Below are positions 49,201 to 58,200 of a stretch of 64,000 nucleotides of DNA, piece by piece. Each line of letters opens with the position of its first letter. Positions within the stretch are counted from its first letter, which is position 1. The DNA is from Sipunculus nudus (Eukaryota > Annelida > Sipuncula > Golfingiida > Sipunculidae). Where the stretch lies: contig CM049318.1 of NCBI GenBank assembly GCA_026874595.1, forward strand, positions 48,648,456 to 48,712,455. Reading direction: 5' to 3'. A model generated the notes under the pieces. That model was given only the letters and a program-made list of their open reading frames with translations, did no database searches and was not told where the DNA came from. The position numbers and the translations under genes were made by a program.

Positions 49201-52200
49201 TTGACTCAATGCAAGATAACATTAATATACATCCCACTGCATTCACTTTAATAGTTCTTGAGATAATATGTTCTAAAGGAATTTAACTTGAAGATGGCTT
49301 CCTGGTGGCCATATTGGATTTCTGACAGGTCAGAAATTGAACAACAAACATCCTCTAAAAGGGACCAAACATCATAAAAAAATCACAGAAACTGCCCTGG
49401 CAAAAGGATTTCTTAAATGGCTACCTGGCAGACATAATGGTTTTCTGACAAGTCTGACATTTGATATCACACATCCTCCAATAAGACACTAAACTTGTAG
49501 CAATTGCTTCAAAGAATGTAACAGTTATGAATGTCTAAAACAATTCAAAAGGCATGATCAGGTTGGAGAGCTCTCATATCAGATTTATGAACATGCAAAT
49601 GTAAAAAGTGCAAGTCCAATTTGTTTTAATTATCAGCTTGCTATTCAATGGGGTCAGCAGGGTAGGTAAACTGCAAAACCTAAAAGAAAAGAAATGCAGA
49701 AAGCATCACTAAGAGTCTTGTAATCAAATAAAGCCATCCTAAATCCAGGTAAAGACCCACATATTATCAGAACAAACACTTGCTGGTATATCTGATGATT
49801 TGTATAATAATATTCAGATATCTAGAAAACTAAGTTTATTGCTATGATCCCATGATATAAACTGCAAAATGTTCCCATCATTTTATAAATCAGTAGCTAA
49901 ACCTTAACACTTAACTCTCATAGTCTTTATGCCTGGCCAAAGCATTCCGGCAACAGTGTTTTTGTTATGCACTAATGATATATCCTTATCATTCCATGAG
50001 CTGATACAAAAGGGGAGTCATATATCACAAGTGTCACTGACAATTATGGGCGCATAGTGAGATGTACCAGTTGTGAGTGCCATGGTTATATATACAAGAA
50101 AACAAGAAAAATAGAGATGGTCTACAAAATAAGTTATTGTGAACATCCCTGACCTATGACCTTGGCCTTTTGCCCACTTATCAACTGGATTCTTTCTAAA
50201 TGATGGGTAACTACTTACCACTTACATCTGGCCGGGTGTAATTACTTGGCAACCAATGAGTGAATAACTTAGACCTGCAACCTTTAACCTCCTGACCAGC
50301 TGACCTCAAAATCAATTAGTTATTTCTTCATGCAAAAAGACCCATAAATATGAAGTTTGAATCAAATTCAGTGATGCATAGATGTGGCATATGTGAAAGA
50401 CTGAAGGTTTGGGTTGAACAGGTTCACTTGAAATATGTTCACAAGCATTTAGAACAATATTGTGACCTTGACCTTTGACCTTTTGAACTCAAGATCAATA
50501 GGCTTCTTCTCCTATTGGTAGGCAAGCCATATATGACAGATGGAAAGTATAGATTGAAAAGTTTGCCTTAAAATGACTCCACGCAAGAAGAGGGTGCTGT
50601 GAACTTGACCTTTGACCTCAAAATCAACAGGTCTTTTCCCCTGTTGGCAGAGAAGCGATATCAGTGCTGAAAGGTTTGGAATGAAAGGTCTAGCTTGAAA
50701 TGTGTCCACAACCTTTTCAAAGAAGTGGATCCTGTGACCCTGACCTTTGACCTTGTGACCTCAACATCTATAGGATTCTTCTCCCACTTAGTAGGTGAGC
50801 TATATGTGAAAGATCAAAGAATTGGGATGAAAGGTTTGGCTTAAAATGCATCCTGAGGCTTTTCAAAGAAGTTGGTTCTGTGACCTTGACCTTTGACCTT
50901 GTGACCTCAAAATAATTATGGTTCTTCCCCTGTTAGAAGGTGAGCTGTATGTGACAGATGGAAGGTTTGGGATGAAAATTTTGGCTTACAGAATTACTTC
51001 TTGGGGGTGCAAACACACCCCATAACTTCGAGAATATAGGTCGCAGTGACCTAATTTCAGGTTTGCAAGGAGATCTTTTTAGAACTTCTAAGACTGCATA
51101 GGGTTCATGGCCCTAGCCCCTACGGTTACTATTTGTGCCCTGCTAACGGACGGATGGCCGGCCAGACGGACAGACGGAAAGATGCCGGACAAAGACCCAT
51201 CGCTATAGCCCAGCATGACTGAAAGTCAGCTGAGGTAAAAAATTTTTCCTGATCGGTCAAACGGTTCCCGAGATATGTGGGTTTATGTGTTGAAACAGAC
51301 GCACAAATGGACGCGTGGCAGAGTGGAAAGGTCAGAGGTCAAAACAAAAGCGGGGCACAGTAGTTCACATGTGACCCCAACATAATCCCGGGTTTCATAA
51401 AATTCCGCCCAGTGGTTACGGAGGAGTTCTCCAGACACCTAAGCGGCGGAGGGGGGCTGAAAACATAGTATCCAGAAAACTCAGTTTTGGCGCATACAAT
51501 AATGGCGGTCAGGTGCCAGTTTCCCTAAGTCATTTGATCTTTTGTGAAATCCAGGTGACAATGACCAGCTTATTAACACTGCACACATGAATGTGCAGGT
51601 TTTCATGCCCAGGCTGTAGCTAAATGGTTCTGTCACCGCAGTTTACTCCCCATCTTGGTTGATTGCTTAATATGTTTGAGTTTTTTTATCAATTACACAA
51701 GTCAGGGTTTTGCACATTCCTCATTAATGATCATCAGAGGAAAAACAGTCATGGCATGTTTGTCAAAACAAAAGTCATGATAAATCATTGTTGCAAATAA
51801 AATTAATTAAAAATGTGTTTTTTGATTATTTTTCTGTCTGTCTAAAAAAGCGTGGGAGAGTGATATTCATTTATCATGATAATATCAATAATATGAACAT
51901 ACTATTTTATTTACACCTGTTACAGATATTATATACACCAGTGATGTTTCCAGATAAATTCTCCCAATTTATTACAATAGAAATTCAATACAACAAACTA
52001 ATTCTCATGGGACAAACATGTTAGTTGTAATGAGACCTGACTTTAATTCTGCAAAGGTTCCCTTGATCTGACCCCTTGAGAGGATTACAAGCCTGTTACA
52101 TTATAACTTTGCTCTGGTTGTTCTGCAGTCTACTCATGGTTGACTGAAAATGCTCATGCTGTTAGATATAAGCCTTGGTGGCCCTTAGGGTTCTGCCTAC

Positions 52201-55200
52201 ATGTGTGAAGGTCATACACATTGTGGTTACCATCTTGGTTAAATGGTTATCATTCCTATGGCGACAGAGCTACCTATGACAGCAGAGCAACAGTTACAGA
52301 GAGGCATCTATAACTGATGGTGTCTCTGCAAAAGACCCTAGGTTCAGCGAGGTGATGAAAGGGGGCACTTACTATACTGATTGTCCGGACACTCCAAGTC
52401 AGTATTCTGTGATGGCCAAAGAACCATACATTAGTTATATAATCTACAGGCAGGTGGTAGTACCTATTCCAGTAGTGGCAGTTCAGCCATGTGGACACAT
52501 TTGTCTGACTGTCAACTCTTATACACATTACAGGCAGCCCAGTCTACGATCGACATAGCTCAGCATCACTGAAAGTCCACTTTGGCATAAGGTAAATCAG
52601 TTGCAGCTATTATCACAGTTCTATTTTAGCTCTGATATTTATAGCAACCACATACGAAATGTGCACATATACTGGAACACAGAGCTTGTATATGTATACA
52701 TACATGGTATCTGGTGTTCATACCATAATAATGACTTGAAAGTTGAAGTCCTCCAGCTCCTTGTGTCTCCTGGACATCATGTCATAGCTGAGTATGTTGA
52801 TGTCTCCATCAGTCACATCGTCTCTACCCTTAACCACCACATTGACCTGATGAGACTTGATGCTGGGGATCCAACTGAGTATTTGCTGAAACAATTAAAA
52901 CAAGGTTTAACAGGTTACCCATGGGCGATGGTGCTCGTAATTACTGGTCCCATTTTTATGAAACTGATTGCAAATTTCAATCAAACTTTGTGGGAGGCCA
53001 GGAACTTGAGGGTCAAGGGAATGCTGAGAATAAAAGTGACAGTGATGATATCTGTCTGTTTCAAAATAGCCATTAAGCTAACCAAAAATGAAAAACTAGA
53101 AATGGTTTGACGGAACATAAAAGATCTTCAAATAGGGCCAAGCTATGCTCAGGTTTCAAAGATGGCTATGTGGCAGCCATACAGGTTTTCTGATGGACAA
53201 ATGCTCATACAAGGATCAATCAACATATATAAAATTACACTGCAAAGGCTCAAACTGTTCTTGAGATAAAGATTTCTGCCTGGCAGCCATACTGTATTTT
53301 TGAGGGGACTGAAGTTTTACATCCTATCACAGGGTCCAATCACCACATACAATTTCACAGCTACAGCAATAATGGTTCTTAAGATAATACATATGAAATG
53401 AAACCTAAGATCATTGCCTGGCTTTATAACAGATAGGGTACAATCTTCAAATGAAATTTGCTGGCAAAAGCATGAATAGTTTTCAAGCACCAACAAGGAA
53501 ATCATATTTGATTTATCAAGGGTCTAAACTTTGATAACACATATTCTCCTATAGAGACCAATCACATTTTAGAATTTCAGCATGACAGCTTAAACAGTTC
53601 TTGAGATGATAAGTCACAGTCTGGCAGCTATACCTGATTTTTAATTGGACCAATGTACGAGTAAAATTTCATGGCAAAAGTCAAACTCATCTTGAGAAAA
53701 TGTGCTCAGTTGAGAGTGGACAGTCCAACTCTTTCTTAGACCAAAGCACAGACCAAACCTGACTAATAGGGCATGCACCATTTTGACCCTGTAACATTAG
53801 AATCTATGACCAGCATACTTAGTGTTAGAGTGTCTTTACTTCAATCCAGGAGGCCCGCATTATAAGCTGCTATGAGGATGCAAATATTTTTCTCATTTTT
53901 GACAACTTGTCATGGAGTACAAGTACTGATGACTCTGTCATTTGACATACACCAGACCAATTATAAGCTTATTTAGTATTTTTTTCTAAATTCACCTAAA
54001 ATGTGCAAAAAATTTCAAAATATACATTTTTGCATATTTGCAAAATAAACAATATGTTGGCAAAATTTTGTGATGAAAGATCCAGCAAATTCTTGAGAAG
54101 CTCGCCTTTTGTTTGTATGTCTAGTAATTTCTGAGGAGCTAAAATATTTTTGCTTGTAACCCTGAGAACAAAGATAAAAATCTTTTCACCCATTACATTT
54201 TAAAAGTCTTATAGGTATATATGTCAATTTTATGAACCAAAATCAGTATTTGTTCAGCACTGGGACCTAATTTTGAGTTTCTCAGGAGATTTGCCTCCTA
54301 GAACCTCCTAGGATATTAAGCTGACATAGAAACGGAAACAAGAATGTCATCAAGGAATATTTTTATCCACAAACATGCAGTCACTTTTACAAGTTTGCAC
54401 CTTTGAATATCTGTTGAATAAGTGAAGGCAAACAAAAGGCGGCAGCCTGCATTCCTTAGATTGTAGATTACTTGTTTTGAAATGGAATCACTATAATCTG
54501 AACATCTCCCTTGTCACAACTGCAATTTACCACTGTTGTTGATATCTATTAAGAAGTGTTATCCATTGAGGACACTGTAATACAAGAGTTCATAATCAGT
54601 GACTTCTGGTTTACTGTGCCTCGCATGCTCTGTTAATATTATATGTTATACACATATGATATGAACTGTTTATCAAAGCTTTTTTATATGAATGGTACAC
54701 TTTATATACTTTATATCAGCAATATTATCTACTTAATTCAAACTTCATTTATTTTACATGGATTGTATAACTAGTTTGCTGTATGTTTGACTCACATCAC
54801 GCCACGCAAACTTGACAGAGGATGGTACGACAATGAGCAGAGGCCACTCCTTCCGGAAGTAGACAGCCATACACAGCGCTTGAATGGTCTTCCCCAGCCC
54901 CATGTCGTCAGCCACCAGCACACGACCATTATGGTGAATCCCAAAACTGAAACACACAATAACATACAGTGACTACCGTTTTGGTCACGAGGGTTTCACA
55001 TTTGTGATATTCTCCTAAGGAAAGTTATTGTGAAAATGAAACCGTCGTGAATAAGATGCCTCATTGGCATTTAAGTATGTTACCCATGCAACCATGCCTT
55101 AAGGTTTAAAGGTTGATAGATTAACAGTATAAATTTCGCAATATTACCAAATACTTGGTGCTTCTTCATGTAAAATAATTATGATACCATAAATAAACAA

Positions 55201-58200
55201 GAGCAGCACAAGTGGTGCATAATATGCCCATCACATATCTTGTGACCTCTGACCACATTAAATATGCGTAGCTTTTGTCAATAATCAAACTCAGGCAAGA
55301 TAATCTATTGGTAAGAAGTTATGGTGAGTTTCATTATAATCCATCAAAGCCTTGGTGGCATTAAAAATTAACAGAAGGACAGACTGACGGATGGACCATT
55401 GGTAAACCATAATATCTATATAATTAAAATAGGAATGGAGATTCCATAGACCAATTCATTTTTTGTGCTACCTTACTGATACCTACTTGACACCATCATG
55501 CTGGAACGGCATGAGAGTGTTGACTAGTTTTTCATCCACATTTGACAAATCTGCCTTTGACACACTGGTGGAGAGCTCCCGGCCTTGAAACAGGGGAGCA
55601 AAAGTCTGTAGGACACATCTTGGCAACGGCTCAACTTTTACATACTGGCCAAGACGTCTAACTTTTGACACTGTAAAAAGAAAAGAATATTCTGATATGC
55701 TACTGATAGCCAGTCACTTACAACTTGTGAAAGCATATACCTCATTCTTAATAAACTAGAATGAAGTGGTTTTTGCCCTATGAACAAAAAAAAAATACGG
55801 CCTACTTCAAAAGTCACAGTATATACAAATAATTTCTATTCCAGCTGATTTGACCTTAAGCTGAAGGTCAAGGTCACCAGTTTTTGGATGCTTCTGAGAT
55901 TTTTGTACAAACATTGCACGAGATGAATTTCATAAAAATATAGTGGTTCAAAAGTTATAGCATTCACTTATATATTTTTTGACCTTGAAGATCCAGATCA
56001 AGGTCACAAAATTTTTAACTCATCAAAGAACTTTGTTGGAATAATTAGTGTTTCAAACTTGAGGAAAAAATATGTGATACTTCAAACTTATGTGGTTCAC
56101 AATAAATTTCTATTTCAGCCCTTTTGACCTTGATGATGAAGGTCAAGGTCACTGGTTTTCAAACTGGTCTGAGATAGTAAAAAACAATTTTAATTTCAAA
56201 TTTCATGAGCTGTTCATGTCTCTTGCTCACAAGAAATGACACAGACGAAGGTGACAACAGGCCACAACGACAACAGACCAAACACTATACCGGTTTGTCT
56301 TCCTCCATGCATGGGAGGGGAGACATAATTAGAGACATCTTTCCTGCACAAGGTTCTGCCACCTGCTGAGGTTTTAGTGATTGATGTAAACAGAAGAGGG
56401 CACTAACAGATGACTTCATGAATTTCTACTCGGATCATTTCTTAAGCTCAGATGGGATCATTCCTGGCAAGACTTAACATACGAGTTCCTGTGACATCAT
56501 TTTCAGGGCACCTTTACCAGAAAACTAGTAACTACTACATCACCTCCTAGAAGTTAAACTAATATCCTAAATCAATAATGAGCGGCTTACAAGTCTACCC
56601 AAGTCTGCAATGGTGTGGTTCAAGGCAGTTTGTTGGTTTTATTATATTACTTAAATATTTTGCAAGGTATGGTTTAAATTTAATCATATTTAATTAATAC
56701 GCCTTTCCTCCATTTCTTTATTATGGCAGATCATTATGAATTTATCTGCCAATTTGAGGAAAATATCGCAAGCAAAATTTCAATTTAGGCATCCCACTGT
56801 GGAATTTAGGCATTCATAATATATGATTTCCACAAAAACTCACATACTCTCTTCCCCTATATAAAGTACATTCATTGGCAATTGGTCTAAAATCACACCT
56901 ATTGTAATTTTAAGACAGTGTTCACTAAAAATGTGAAAACTGATCTGCCTTGATAATGAATGTTTTCAGCACAGAATGTGACAAAATGTCTGCAAATACA
57001 AATCAATACTTACACAGACTGTGATATTCTTTGAGTTCAAATGACCAGTTCTTTGTTTCTGGGTCTGAAAAGTGAATGACAAACTTTCAGTTGCTGGGTT
57101 AGGTTTTGTAGTGTGCAAGTGATTTGCAAAAAAAAAAAAAAAACAAAAACAAACAAGCAAAAATGATCCTTTAACCATAGGCAAAAAAGGTCGGTTTCAC
57201 TGTTCTGGCACAACATCATTAAGTTTGACTTCCTGCATCAATATTTCTTTAATTTCAGTAGACATTTACCAATATTGAATTCCAGCCAGTCAGACATTTT
57301 CTCAAAGGAAAGAAAATAATTAAATTTTTTATAACATTTCCTTTCGTTATGGTGTGTGCTTTTACTTGTTATTATCATAGTGTCCCCTGATCATATGATA
57401 TTTTTTACCAATTAAAAAGTAATTGATTAAAATGTAAAAACAGTACACACTGATTTCTGAAGTGCCTGAGAAACCCTTTTTTTTTCCTAAATATTTTTAA
57501 AAATTTTTTTTAAGTTATCTAGAAAAACAACAGAGATGTGGTGAGTATCAACACCAATTTTTACAAAAGCAAGTGACCCAAGGGTCATGATGCTCATCTG
57601 ATAAGCATGACCTACGATATGATTTAACATTCTCAACTATTAGTTTACATTTTTTCAGAAACCTGTGTTGGTAAAACATTGTAGGATGCCAGGAAGATTA
57701 CTTCTAGTTAAATTCTAGTTAAAGTACAATTATTTAGAAGTTAAAGGTAAAACATACTGAATCCTGAACTACAGAAGCAGAAACAGGTCAGTCTACAAAT
57801 AACCATTAAACGTTTTCAATGGCACAGTAGTTGGAATACAGTGGATATTTATCTAATTGCAACATGCACAACAGTTTCAAGTGAACTGACACATGGACAC
57901 ACTATCAGTATGGATATGGCTTGATTGTAGTGAAATTTTATGATCCTTGATGATCTCTTAAACCAAACCTTGTTAAAACTTTGCAAGATAACAGTACGTC
58001 ATAACTTTTATGACATTTCATCATTTTGTTGATGATCTTTTTGGCCAAACTTTTTTAAAACTTTGCAAGGTAATACAGGAATATATATATATTATTTCTG
58101 AGTATGAGCAAAATTTCATGGCCAAACTAGAATGTATGACTGCCTTAAGTTGTAATAATGGCAGTGGCATGACTGCTATTTGTCAGTTTACTAATTGGCA

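Larger units (their letters stand above)
47041..51240 (+). mobile_element. Family A composite nested in family B
   Basis: The left end at 47041 is AACAAG plus a perfect 14-bp palindrome TGACCCATGGGTCA and GACGCTCAGCTG. The right end has 'ggacggatggccggccagacgg', then 'tatagcccagcatgactgaaagtcagctgaggtaaaaa' (about 51202-51240). It contains family C (47210-48958), a 'ggtggccatattgg'-type repeat (49290-49450) and a TGACC array (50150-50990). It may be more than one element. Confidence 0.6.
46255..51500 (-). mobile_element. Family B element interrupted by a nested insertion
   Basis: 46255-47040 is a minus-strand family B core array (palindromes at about 46432, 46562, 46712, 46845, 46980). 51241-51500 is the matching left part ('cctgatcggtcaaacggttcccgagatatgtggg', then the GGAG/CGG-rich end and TTTTGGCGCATACAAT). 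In the intact copy at 35918-35950 these two parts are contiguous. About 4.2 kb of other elements therefore split one family B copy. Its right terminus (hairpin and CTAG) is missing. It fills most of intron 5. Confidence 0.75.

Noticed and set aside
52601-53110. 169-residue plus-strand ORF
   Set aside because: It runs antisense through SMARCAL1 exon 5 and into a family A element. No protein-like composition or start context supports it.
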